Shown one piece after another: positions 8,801 to 16,265 of a DNA stretch of 42,070 nt. The position numbers and the translations under genes were made by a program. The first letter of the stretch is position 1, and the number at the start of each line of letters is the position of its first letter. The stretch is taken from contig SKQS01000026.1 in assembly GCA_007118895.1 (NCBI GenBank), positions 1 through 42,070 of the forward strand, given 5' to 3'. The notes beneath the pieces are model-generated. The model was not told where the DNA came from, did not search any database, and saw only the letters and a program-made list of their open reading frames with translations. The stretch comes from Wenzhouxiangella sp. (lineage in GTDB: Bacteria > Pseudomonadota > Gammaproteobacteria > Xanthomonadales > Wenzhouxiangellaceae).

Positions 8801-11779
8801 ATCCTCTTCACTGGCAAGTTCCCCTTCAAGCTGTTCCGGTGCGTCCCGCTCGTCTTCGGTACTTTCCTCGCCAAGATCGAAGATCGACGCTTCTTCCTCC
8901 GCATCAACGCCTTCGGCAGCCAGTGCGTCTTCCGATTCGAAGAACGGCTCCTGTTCCTCTTCAGGCGCCTCGGCCGGTTTCTGCTCGGATTCGTCCGACG
9001 ACTCGATTTGCGGGGCCGGGGATTCCGCCCCTGATTTGTGCAGCAAGTGAGTGAGCTGATCTGCCAGCTCGGCGCTTTCGAAAGACTCGTCTGGGATGGG
9101 TTGTCCGTTGAGTCGGTCCAGGCGCTTGCGCAACAGGGCAGCGCACTGTCCGATCACGGTGAGCGCTTCGTCAGCAGGTGCATTGTGTGATTCGGCCAGT
9201 TCCTCAAGGTAGTTTTCGAGGATTCGAATGGTTTCGGCTTCGTCGCCAACCGGCGCCAGTCGCAGGGTGCCCTTCATGGTGTGTACCGAAAGCACCAGCC
9301 GCTCGTCTACCGGGTCAGCCCAGCCGCGACGATCAGCTTCCTCCAGGTAGCTGTCGAGCAGCTCAAGGTGCTCGGACAGCTCGCGGATCATCAGGTCGAC
9401 CAGTGTCGGATCAAGGCCTTCGATTTCTTCACGAACCGGTTCGGCCGGCTCGACTCGTCGTCCTTCGGCAAAGGCGGCAGCTCGATCTGCAAGTTCGGCA
9501 CAGGCATGTTCGTCATGTGTGCCGGTCTCGCCAACCAGTCGGGCGCGCAGGCTGGGCAGGGCATCAACGGCATCGGCCACCAGCTGAACAACTTCATCGC
9601 TGGCCTGGATACGGTTGTCGAGTACCCGGTTGAGCATGTTCTCGATCTGCCAGGCGAATTCGCCGATCTCGGTAGCGCCCACCATTCGCCCGGAACCCTT
9701 GAGCGAGTGGAACGAACGCCGAATGGTCACCAGGGTCTCTTCGTTGCCGCGACGCTCGCGCCACTGAGGCACCAGTTCCCTGAGGCTCTCAAGCTCCTGG
9801 TCGAACTCTTCCAGGAAGATCTCCTGCATGTCGAAGTCTTCCAGGGCACTGATGTCGTCGGCGTCTTGGGCCGTGACTACCGGCGGTTCATCGGGTGCCT
9901 GCCCGGCCATCGGCTCGGGCTCGTCGGTGGACTCGTCAGCTTCGGGCTCGAGATCTGTTTCCAGATCGAACTCCTCGCCCGCTTCGGCTTCGGCTTCGGC
10001 AGCCAGCAGCTCTGCTTCCAGCTCGGCTTCGGCTTCTGCTTCGGCGCTGATTGCATCCTGAGCCTGCTTGAAGGCCTCATCGAGTTCGGCCTGGGTTTCA
10101 GCAGCCTCATCGGTCCAGTAGCCCAGTGCCTTGAGACGGTCCCGGGCAGACTCCAGGTAGCGGCTGCCGCGGTCGTCAAGACGAGACAGGCTCTCAAGGT
10201 AGAACTCGGTGACGGTCAAGGCTTCTGCCAGAGCCGCCAGTCGGTCAAGGTTGGATTCTTCCGTCGGTTCCACCAGTTCGTCGAGGACGCAGCGGTTGGC
10301 CGCTGCGATCATGTCGGCAGCCTCGTCCAGACCGGACACGGTCAGCGCGCCGGTTACCCGGTCGAGGGTGGCATGGGCTTCCTGACCGGCGCCGGCCTCG
10401 GCCTTCTGGCGGTTGACTGCATCGAGCAGATGCTTGGCGTGAGCCAGGTCCTCCAGAACCTCTCGGATGAGCTGGCGCATGACCCGGCGATGTTCGGAGG
10501 CCGGTAGCATCAGTTTGCCGATGGTTTGGCCATCCTCCTCGTCGTCACCGGCATGCCCGGCCGAGCTGATGCTCTCTTCCAGCCTGCCTTCTACCATCAG
10601 CAGCTCGCGGGCAACTTCAAGCAGTATCGGGCTGTCAGGATCGGCTTCCAGCTCTTCAAGTCGGGTCGACTGGGCCTGCACCCGCTCGGCGAGCCGTTCC
10701 AGGCCAAGCATGGCCAGACTTTCTCCGACCGCCGACAGCTGGTCGGCCTGGCGTGAAATCACCGCCGGGTCGGGTTGTCCTTCAAGCTGCTGACCCAGCG
10801 CATCCTTGATCTGCGAGAGGTCCTCGCGGGCTGCCTGGGCAACGGCGGCAAACAGGGCCCGGTTGCGACCGGCAAGAAAGCCGCGGGCCCGCTCGAGCTC
10901 GAACTTGTCCGGCAGGTGGGCGTCCAGATCGTATTCCTGGGCCAGCGCCTGCAGGTTTTCATCTCGCGACCTGGCAACGGCTACCTGGAACAGCAGGTGG
11001 CGCGCCAGTTCGTCGGCCTTGTTGTCGTTCTGCGGTGAGTCGGCATTTTCGGCAAGGTCTTTGAGCAGCAGATCAAAGCGGGCGAACAGGCGATTGACCG
11101 CCGGGCCCGGCGACAGACGACCAATAGCCATGGAATGGCTCAGCGCGGCCGAGATCCAGGCTGTGCGGCGCACCGATTCGGAGAAGCTGGCGCAGTTGCC
11201 CAGCTGTCCGGACAGCTGGGACATGATCTGAGCGGCGTCACGTTCCTCCTGCCCCTTGATCAGCTTGACCAGTGACAACTGGTAAGTGCGTCGTATCTGG
11301 CCAACTTCCAGTGCATCGCCGGTTGGTTCCGGCAGCGGTGCCTCGTTCAGGCGCGGCCGGAACAGCGAGAACTCGTCAACCAGCGGGGCACCGGCCAGCG
11401 TCCGCAGATCGTTGATGATGGGAAGGACGACGATCGGTGCGTCCTTGTGGTGAGTTTCGACGTATTCCAGGTAGTCCGGCAGGATGGCGGTCGCCTCCAG
11501 CAGCGACTGGACTGCCTCGCCGGGGGATTCGATTGACTCATCGCCGAGCGCACGTAGCACCGTGGCCATGGCCTCGGCCATTTGCTGGCCACTCACCGAA
11601 CCGAGCAGTGACAGCGAACCGGCCAGCTGCTCGCAGGCAGCGATGCCTTCATCCAGGCTCGGCTTTTCGGTGCTGTCTTCGTCGAAGTGATCCTCCACGA
11701 TCTGTCGCACCTGAATGCACAGCTCGTCGAGAAACGGTCGAGTCCACTGTAATCCCTGGCTGCTTGCTTGCGCACTCAT
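5852..11779 (-). CDS. chpA: Hybrid CheA-type histidine kinase ChpA with REC domain
   Basis: A 1975-residue kinase that phosphorylates PilG-type regulators in the type IV pilus chemosensory system. Layout: an N-terminal FimL/ChpA-like helical region (about 1-640); three histidine phosphotransfer domains with H691 (FHSLKGSGRM), H833 (VHTMKGTLRL) and H1263 (LHTIKGSSRM); an acidic repeat region (1024-1198) ending in an EP run, sitting between the second and third of these; a dimerisation region (about 1340-1500); a HATPase domain with HMLRNAVAHGIE near 1558, DDGRGLD near 1598 and GRGVGMDVV near 1651; a CheW domain; and a C-terminal REC domain with VVDDS near 1855 and phosphoacceptor D1901. Pseudomonas ChpA has eight phosphotransfer-type domains, so this copy has fewer recognisable ones. 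Upstream (11810-11833) lies a 7-bp dyad with a 10-base loop. Confidence 0.95.
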   Translation of the reverse strand: MSAQASSQGLQWTRPFLDELCIQVRQIVEDHFDEDSTEKPSLDEGIAACEQLAGSLSLLGSVSGQQMAEAMATVLRALGDESIESPGEAVQSLLEATAILPDYLEYVETHHKDAPIVVLPIINDLRTLAGAPLVDEFSLFRPRLNEAPLPEPTGDALEVGQIRRTYQLSLVKLIKGQEERDAAQIMSQLSGQLGNCASFSESVRRTAWISAALSHSMAIGRLSPGPAVNRLFARFDLLLKDLAENADSPQNDNKADELARHLLFQVAVARSRDENLQALAQEYDLDAHLPDKFELERARGFLAGRNRALFAAVAQAAREDLSQIKDALGQQLEGQPDPAVISRQADQLSAVGESLAMLGLERLAERVQAQSTRLEELEADPDSPILLEVARELLMVEGRLEESISSAGHAGDDEEDGQTIGKLMLPASEHRRVMRQLIREVLEDLAHAKHLLDAVNRQKAEAGAGQEAHATLDRVTGALTVSGLDEAADMIAAANRCVLDELVEPTEESNLDRLAALAEALTVTEFYLESLSRLDDRGSRYLESARDRLKALGYWTDEAAETQAELDEAFKQAQDAISAEAEAEAELEAELLAAEAEAEAGEEFDLETDLEPEADESTDEPEPMAGQAPDEPPVVTAQDADDISALEDFDMQEIFLEEFDQELESLRELVPQWRERRGNEETLVTIRRSFHSLKGSGRMVGATEIGEFAWQIENMLNRVLDNRIQASDEVVQLVADAVDALPSLRARLVGETGTHDEHACAELADRAAAFAEGRRVEPAEPVREEIEGLDPTLVDLMIRELSEHLELLDSYLEEADRRGWADPVDERLVLSVHTMKGTLRLAPVGDEAETIRILENYLEELAESHNAPADEALTVIGQCAALLRKRLDRLNGQPIPDESFESAELADQLTHLLHKSGAESPAPQIESSDESEQKPAEAPEEEQEPFFESEDALAAEGVDAEEEASIFDLGEESTEDERDAPEQLEGELASEEDADDSAETFTSDLDDQEAEEFDAESTFESEPELDEPELEEPELEEPELEEPELEEPELEEPELEAPELEAPELEAPELEAPELEEPELEEPELEEPELEEPELDESELEEHELEAPELEAPELEAPELEAPELEAPELDEAELDEAELDEAELDEAELDESELDESELDEAELDESELEEPELEEPELEEPELEEPELEEPEIEEPEPEPEPEPEPEPEPEELYADLDQDLLEAFLEEGQEILEHADDVLQQWREAPDDRSLITALQRDLHTIKGSSRMAGLDAVGQVAHLMEEVLEGIVGGARSAGAESIDALESGCDHLHAMLDAVTERQPMPALPVDLLEEQDEALAEMVESAEAAALATGTERASEKVETLRVPAPLIDDLVNYAGEISIFRSRLEQQVSVFRNNVGEFDETVIRLREQLRKLEIETEAQILARYESEHGPIDETFDPLELDRYSTIQQLSRALAESVNDLTSLSGILDDATRQSETLLMQQSRVNTELQEGLMQARMVSFNTVLPRLRRVVRNAARDINKQVQIAVNLEGEGELDRNVLERVTAPLEHMLRNAVAHGIETPDARRAAGKPETGTISIEVTREATELVIRIVDDGRGLDVDAIRSRAIERGLIQADDSLDEQRLIGLIFESGFTTAEQVSELAGRGVGMDVVSNDVRQVGGNVSAATEAGKGTTFTIRIPLSLTVMQAIMVKSGDRSFAIPLQAVRGVSRVTAQHWREVVASEDHVHEYAGEQYPVLELDPLLGFDSQPMEEGTFSLLMIRAGDQSAALRVTELHGHREIVIKPVGPQISSITGILGGTITGDGQVVPILDMGPLVRHAFENELTPWAQAEAVDEEVEAEVKRTPLVLVVDDSITMRRVTARVLEHRGLEVLTARDGLDAVEVMYDRIPDIILLDIEMPRMDGYQLATHVRNDPRLRHIPMMMITSRAGEKHRQHARQLGVNRYLSKPYQETDLVMNVFELLEQIKQEG
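8186..8710 (-). repeat. 35-unit, 15-bp tandem repeat coding Glu-Leu-rich pentapeptides
   Basis: Exactly 35 consecutive 15-bp units (525 bp) inside chpA encode pentapeptides ELEEP, ELEAP, ELDEA, ELDES, ELDEP, ELEEH and EIEEP, covering residues 1024-1198. Variants occur in blocks: ELEEP x5, ELEAP x4, ELEEP x4, then ELDES and ELEEH, ELEAP x5, ELDEA x4, a mixed ELDES/ELDEA stretch, ELEEP x5. It is followed by a run of EP dipeptides. The block pattern suggests growth by slippage or unequal exchange. The repeat contains no stop in several frames, which produces long false frames on the opposite strand. It most likely forms an extended acidic linker between phosphotransfer domains. Confidence 0.97.
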
Positions 11780-11883
11780 CAGGTCATTGCCCCGCTATCT
11801 GTTGAATGGCATTGGCATCAGCCCCGGCCAATGGGCCCGGGCACCTGCCTGTCCAGTTGTACGTATGCGCCGGGAGCACGAAA

Positions 11884-13923
11884 TCAGGACTCTTCCTCAC
11901 CGGGGAGCTTGAAGTCGGCCACGGAATCGCGCAGCTCGCGCACCAGTTCGGCCAGGTTGGCCACCGATTTGGCGGTCTCGCCGGTGCCTTCGGTGGTCTG
12001 GACCGAGATATCGCGAATGCTGTTCATCAGCTGAGCGATGCGGGTTGCGTTGCGTGATTCTTCCTGGGCCTGCTTTGAAATTTCCTGAATCAGCGTGGCC
12101 AGGTCGTTCGACACCTTTTCGATCGATTCCAGTGCCTCACCGGCATCCTCCGCCAGGCGTGCACCCGAGACCACCTGGGAGGTCGTGGTCTCCATCGAGC
12201 TGACCGCCTCGGAGGTGTCGGCCTGAATGGTCTGGACCAGGGTCTCGATGCGTCGGGTTGCGTTCGTGGCGCGTTCGGCCAGGCGCTGCACTTCATCGGC
12301 GACCACCGCAAATCCGCGGCCCGCGCCACCGGCCGATGCGGCCTGAATGGCGGCATTCAGCGCCAGCACGTTGGTCTGCTCGGAGATGCCGTTGATCAGC
12401 TCGACGATATCGCCGATCTCCTGGGAGGACTCACCCAGGCGCTTGATTCGCTTGGAAGTTTCCTGGATCTGGTCACGGATGTTGTCCATGCCGGAGATGG
12501 TCTGGCGGACCATGTCGGCGCCGCGATTGGCGATTTCGACCGAATTCTGGGCTACCTCGGCAGATTCGCTCGAGCGTCTCGCCATGTCGTCGAACGAACG
12601 CGCCATTTCGTTGATGGTGTCGGTGGCCGAGCGGATCTCGCGCGCCTGGTGCTCGCTGGCCTCGGCCAACTGCATGGTGGTAGCGCGGGTTTCCTGAGCC
12701 TGGGCCGCCACTTGCTGGGCGGTGCTGTTGACCCCGGAGACCAGGTCACGCAGGGCTTCAACGGCGTAGTTCACCGAGTCTGCAATGGCCCCGGTCACGT
12801 CTTCGGTTACGGTGGCCTGCACGGTCAGATCCCCGTCAGCCAGCGAGCTCATTTCGTCAAGCAGGCGCAAAATGGCGTCCTGGTTGCGCTGGTTGATTTC
12901 CGAGGTCGCGCGCGCGCGGCGGCGCTGTGCCAGGTACAGGTTGAAACCGATCAGGAACAGGATCAACAGGGCCGCTGCAGCAATGGCAAGGCCGGCCAGC
13001 AGGCTGGGCCACAGGGAATCCTCGCCGAGGCCGGCGTAATCGCCAGCCAGGGTACGTGCCTGTTCGGTCAGGTCCTCGGCATCGAGGAAGATTTCGTCAG
13101 CTGACTCACGCACCTCGAACAGATCGGTTGAGGCAGCCAGAATCGTGTCCACGTCCAACCGGATATCCTCAAACAGCGGCATCACCTCTGCCAGTTCGGC
13201 CAACACGGTTTCGTTACGGACGGCGCTGAGGTTGAGCCCCTGGTCGCCGGCGATCAGCCCCTGCAGAACGCGGTCAAACAGGCTGGCGTCGCGGCTGAAG
13301 GCGTCGGTTGCGGTAATGGCTCCAGTGCCGCCAGCCAGGATTTCACCGACTCGGCGCAGCATGCGATCGGCCAGCACCAGCTGTCGGCTGGCAATGTAGA
13401 TCTGTACGCTTGGCGCGCCGGTTTCGATCATCCGTCGGACGACGGCATCGGACTGGGCTTGCAGCAGCGGAATGTTGGTCGAGAAGGCGACCGCACTGTC
13501 GGCCAGCTCAATCACAAGGTCGGTACGGTCGAGAATGCGGTTGGTGTCTTCTTCGATTCGGTTCCAGGTCTCTTCAAGCGTTGCCAGGGAACCACTGACC
13601 TGGGCCGGAGACGGCGGCAGACCGGTAGCCGGATTGCCGCGCCTGAGCTGGTTGACGGCGCCGCGAATGATATCGCGTGTTTCGCGCAACTCGTCGAAGG
13701 CGTCGAAGTTGCCGACCGCCGATTCACCTGCTGCCTTGGCCAGCTGCTGTGCGCGCACCTGGATTTCCGTGGTCAGGGTCAGGTATTGGGTCTCCCACTG
13801 ATTTCGCTGGTTCAGCAGGTAGAAGTTGAACGCCACTGTTGCCAGCAGAACAACCAGGAGGATAAACAGCAGTATCTGTACTGAAGACAGCCTCTGCTCG
13901 GATTGCTTGACCGCGCTACTCAT
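11884..13923 (-). CDS. pilJ: Methyl-accepting chemotaxis protein PilJ
   Basis: The transmembrane receptor of the pilus chemosensory system, 679 residues. A first membrane segment lies at about residues 19-40 and a second at about 305-330, enclosing a mostly helical periplasmic domain of PilJ type. A HAMP-like stretch follows, then the long signalling coiled coil with the hairpin-tip region NVLALNAAIQAASAGGAGRGF and VVADEVQRLAERA near residue 528. The ATG at 13923 is preceded by GAGG at an eight-base spacing. PilI and ChpA on either side are its expected partners. A pilK-type methyltransferase gene, which follows pilJ in Pseudomonas, is absent here. Confidence 0.95.
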   Translation of the reverse strand: MSSAVKQSEQRLSSVQILLFILLVVLLATVAFNFYLLNQRNQWETQYLTLTTEIQVRAQQLAKAAGESAVGNFDAFDELRETRDIIRGAVNQLRRGNPATGLPPSPAQVSGSLATLEETWNRIEEDTNRILDRTDLVIELADSAVAFSTNIPLLQAQSDAVVRRMIETGAPSVQIYIASRQLVLADRMLRRVGEILAGGTGAITATDAFSRDASLFDRVLQGLIAGDQGLNLSAVRNETVLAELAEVMPLFEDIRLDVDTILAASTDLFEVRESADEIFLDAEDLTEQARTLAGDYAGLGEDSLWPSLLAGLAIAAAALLILFLIGFNLYLAQRRRARATSEINQRNQDAILRLLDEMSSLADGDLTVQATVTEDVTGAIADSVNYAVEALRDLVSGVNSTAQQVAAQAQETRATTMQLAEASEHQAREIRSATDTINEMARSFDDMARRSSESAEVAQNSVEIANRGADMVRQTISGMDNIRDQIQETSKRIKRLGESSQEIGDIVELINGISEQTNVLALNAAIQAASAGGAGRGFAVVADEVQRLAERATNATRRIETLVQTIQADTSEAVSSMETTTSQVVSGARLAEDAGEALESIEKVSNDLATLIQEISKQAQEESRNATRIAQLMNSIRDISVQTTEGTGETAKSVANLAELVRELRDSVADFKLPGEEES

Positions 13924-13926
13924 TCC

Positions 13927-14010
13927 TTATACCTCATTGCTCGTCGTGCTCTTGGCCTGGGCCGCATTGATCGCTACGCGCCAGCGGCCGCTGCTTGTTT
14001 GTGGATTCAT
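13927..14010 (-). CDS. Possible 27-residue leader ORF upstream of pilJ
   Basis: A short frame in the 172-base gap between pilI and pilJ. The ATG at 14010 has a GGGAG ribosome site eight bases upstream. It encodes 27 residues (MNPQTSSGRWRVAINAAQAK and a short tail) and its TAA ends three bases before the pilJ ATG, so the pilJ ribosome site lies inside the frame. This is the arrangement expected of a translationally coupled leader. There is no homologue I recognise, and chance occurrence in a GC-rich gap is a real alternative. Confidence 0.3.
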   Translation of the reverse strand: MNPQTSSGRWRVAINAAQAKSTTSNEV

Positions 14011-14095
14011 GCATTCAACTCCCGAATCCATGATTGTTCCGCGAAATGGATCACGGTTTATTAGTTACTGATGGCCAGCATTCCTGATTCCGGCC

Positions 14096-14665
14096 TCAAT
14101 CCTGTCTGGCGCCCACCGTGAACTCACGCTGTTTGACCAGGGTTTCCATGTTGAACACGCCCCAGCGTCTCTCGTTGGTTTCGAATACGTGGGTGACCAG
14201 ACCCTTCATCGGCGTTTGATCCCACTCCTCGTCGCGATTCAAGTCGTCGGTGTGGAAATGACGCTGGCCGAACACCTCGTCGACGACGAGTCCGGCGAGT
14301 CTTCCCTGCAGTTTGGTCAGGATCAGGCGGGTTCTGGCGGTCACCGGCGTTCTGGTGCCGAACAGATACCAGCCCAGATCGGATATGGGTGCCAGATTGC
14401 CGCGCACGTTGGCGATGCCAAGCAGCCAGTCCTTCGACCCCGGAATCGGGGTGTAGGCGGGAAAGGCAATCACTTCCTCCACCTGCTCAATGCGGCAGGT
14501 CAGGTGGAAATCGCCCAGGCGAAAGACCACGCCATCCCAGTTGCTGATCTGCTGCTGGCCGGCGTCGCCAACTTCGTGCTCGAGGCTTCGTCTCTGGTAG
14601 TCAATCAGTCGGCCGAATAGCTCGCCGGCCTGCGATGACTGTTCGATGTGATCTTCCCCTTGCAT
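14096..14665 (-). CDS. pilI: CheW-like coupling protein PilI
   Basis: A 189-residue CheW-domain protein, expected to couple PilJ to ChpA. The core reads EVIAFPAYTPIPGSKDWLLGIANVRGN (in part SKDWLLGIANVRGNLAPISD), followed by TRLILTKLQGRLAGLVVDEVFG, the standard CheW signature. The ATG at 14665 has GGGAG about nine bases upstream. It lies 30 bases after the pilG stop and 172 bases before the pilJ start, in the order pilG-pilI-pilJ that matches Pseudomonas except for the missing pilH between pilG and pilI. Confidence 0.92.
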   Translation of the reverse strand: MQGEDHIEQSSQAGELFGRLIDYQRRSLEHEVGDAGQQQISNWDGVVFRLGDFHLTCRIEQVEEVIAFPAYTPIPGSKDWLLGIANVRGNLAPISDLGWYLFGTRTPVTARTRLILTKLQGRLAGLVVDEVFGQRHFHTDDLNRDEEWDQTPMKGLVTHVFETNERRWGVFNMETLVKQREFTVGARQD

Positions 14666-14695
14666 GATGAATTCTCCCTCGCGGCTATGGTCGGG

Positions 14696-15133
14696 TCAGG
14701 CCTCTTGCCCCCTGGCCTTCTGCCTGACTGCTTCCAGCAGTTCATCGCGGGTGAACGGCTTGGTCAGGTAATGGTCCGAGCCGACGATGCGGCCTCTTGC
14801 CTTGTCGAACAATCCGTCCTTGCTGGTCAGCATGATGACCGGTACCTGCTCGAAACGGGCATTGTTCTTGATGATTGCGCAAGTCTGGTAGCCGTCCAGC
14901 CGCGGCATCATGATATCGACAAAAATCAGGTCGGGTTCGTGCTTGTGGATCAGGGCCAGGGCCTCGAAGCCGTCGTTGGCTGTGATGACCTCACAGCCCT
15001 CTCGCGACAACATGGTCTCTGCCGATCGTCTGATGGTGCGGCTGTCATCGATCAGCATGATCTTCAGCCCGCTCAGATTGCCGTTGGCCTGGCCGTTCCC
15101 CTGCGCTTCGTTTGCTTTCTGGTCGTCACTCAT
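14696..15133 (-). CDS. pilG: Twitching motility response regulator PilG
   Basis: A single-domain CheY-like receiver, 145 residues from the ATG at 15133. Acidic residues D29-D30 (LIDDS), phosphoacceptor D73 (IFVDIMMPRLDGYQTC) and the KDGLFDKARGRIVGSDHYLTKPF segment match PilG closely; this last stretch separates it from PilH. Phosphorylated PilG promotes pilus extension and raises cAMP in Pseudomonas. A longer frame from an ATG at 15202 adds 23 residues that are not in known PilG, so the downstream start is preferred, though neither has a strong ribosome site. It heads the operon, divergent from gshB. Confidence 0.9.
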   Translation of the reverse strand: MSDDQKANEAQGNGQANGNLSGLKIMLIDDSRTIRRSAETMLSREGCEVITANDGFEALALIHKHEPDLIFVDIMMPRLDGYQTCAIIKNNARFEQVPVIMLTSKDGLFDKARGRIVGSDHYLTKPFTRDELLEAVRQKARGQEA

Positions 15134-15248
15134 CGGCGTCGGCTCGCTTGATAATGTCGTGAGAGTTGTCTGTGAGTTAAGGCTGTAGGTTAGTCTATCC
15201 ATGACGCTTTTGCCAACCCGGTAGAGTTATTTCGGCAAAGTTGATGTA

Positions 15249-15264
15249 AAAAATCGCAATTTTT
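15249..15264. promoter_or_regulatory. AT-rich dyad in the pilG-gshB divergent region
   Basis: Arms AAAAAT and ATTTTT enclose the four-base loop CGCA, in the only AT-rich patch of the 193-base region between the divergent pilG and gshB starts. It could be an operator or part of overlapping promoters; I could not pair it with convincing -35 and -10 boxes on either strand. Confidence 0.3.
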
Positions 15265-15326
15265 CCGGTTACAGGCAGCAAAACCGGGGCTGTCTGGCGG
15301 CATGAACCGACGGAAGGCACCAAATC

Positions 15327-16265
15327 ATGCGCAAGAATCTGATCGTGGTCATGGACCCGATCACCGAAATAGACACCCGCAAGGACACCACTTTCGCCAT
15401 GTTGCTGGAGGGCCAGCGACGAGGTTATTCGGTGTGGTATTGCGAGGAAAGTGACCTCAGCCTGGGGCCTGACGGGCTGACCGCATCACTGCGCCGTCTG
15501 GAGGTGGTCGACCGCCAAGATGACTTTTTCACCCTCGGTGATCCGCTGGAACGCCCCATTGGCGATGAAGATCTGGTGCTGATGCGCTGCGACCCGCCGG
15601 TGGATGCCAACTACCTGTACACGACCTGGCTGCTCGATCAGGCCGAGCGCGACGGGGCGCTGGTGGTCAATCGTCCGTCCAGTCTGCGTGACTTCAACGA
15701 AAAGCTGGCGATTGCCGCTTTCCCGCAGTGGATGCCGCCCACCGAGGTCAGCGCCAGCAAGCAGCGGCTGAAGGCCTTTGTGCAGGGCCGTGGCAAGGCC
15801 ATTCTCAAGCCACTGGACGGCATGGGTGGTCGCGGTATCTTCATCGCCAAGGCCGATGATCCCAATCTGAACGTGATTGTCGAGACCCTGACCGAACAAG
15901 GATCACGGCCGGCCATGGCCCAGGCTTTTCTGCCAGCCATTGCCGATGGCGACAAGCGGGTGCTGCTGATCAACGGTGAGCCAGTGCCCTACATGCTGGC
16001 TCGCGTTCCGGGAGCCGACGATTTTCGCGGCAACCTGGCGCGAGGCGGGCGTGGCGAGGGCCGTCCGCTGGATCAGGCCGGCCTGGCCATTGCCCGTGCG
16101 GTGGGGCCGGTGCTGCGCAGGCATGGTGTCCTGTTCGCCGGGCTGGATGTGATCGGTGACCGGCTGACCGAAGTCAATGTCACTTCTCCGACTTGTGTTC
16201 GCGAACTGGATGCGCAATTTGGAATCAATATCTGCCGAGACCTTTTCGACGTGATTGATCCGTGA
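15327..16265 (+). CDS. gshB: Glutathione synthetase
   Basis: Joins gamma-glutamylcysteine and glycine with ATP to make glutathione. The 312 residues are close to the E. coli enzyme (316). Visible are the N-terminal VVMDPITEIDTRKDTTFAML, the MRCDPPVDANYLYTTWLLD block, FNEKLAI, the glycine-rich ATP-grasp loop KPLDGMGGRGIF, and the metal-binding TEVNVTSPTCVREL near the C-terminus. A GGAAGG ribosome site lies nine bases before the ATG. gshB divergent from pilG and followed by a TonB gene is the Pseudomonas arrangement. Its stop overlaps the next start as GTGA. Confidence 0.97.
   Translation: MRKNLIVVMDPITEIDTRKDTTFAMLLEGQRRGYSVWYCEESDLSLGPDGLTASLRRLEVVDRQDDFFTLGDPLERPIGDEDLVLMRCDPPVDANYLYTTWLLDQAERDGALVVNRPSSLRDFNEKLAIAAFPQWMPPTEVSASKQRLKAFVQGRGKAILKPLDGMGGRGIFIAKADDPNLNVIVETLTEQGSRPAMAQAFLPAIADGDKRVLLINGEPVPYMLARVPGADDFRGNLARGGRGEGRPLDQAGLAIARAVGPVLRRHGVLFAGLDVIGDRLTEVNVTSPTCVRELDAQFGINICRDLFDVIDP

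Noticed and set aside
7991-9034. Long plus-strand frames (347 and 247 codons) opposite chpA
   Set aside because: They are antisense readings of the 15-bp repeat, which has no stop in these frames; the products are low-complexity LFQLG-type strings with no family similarity.
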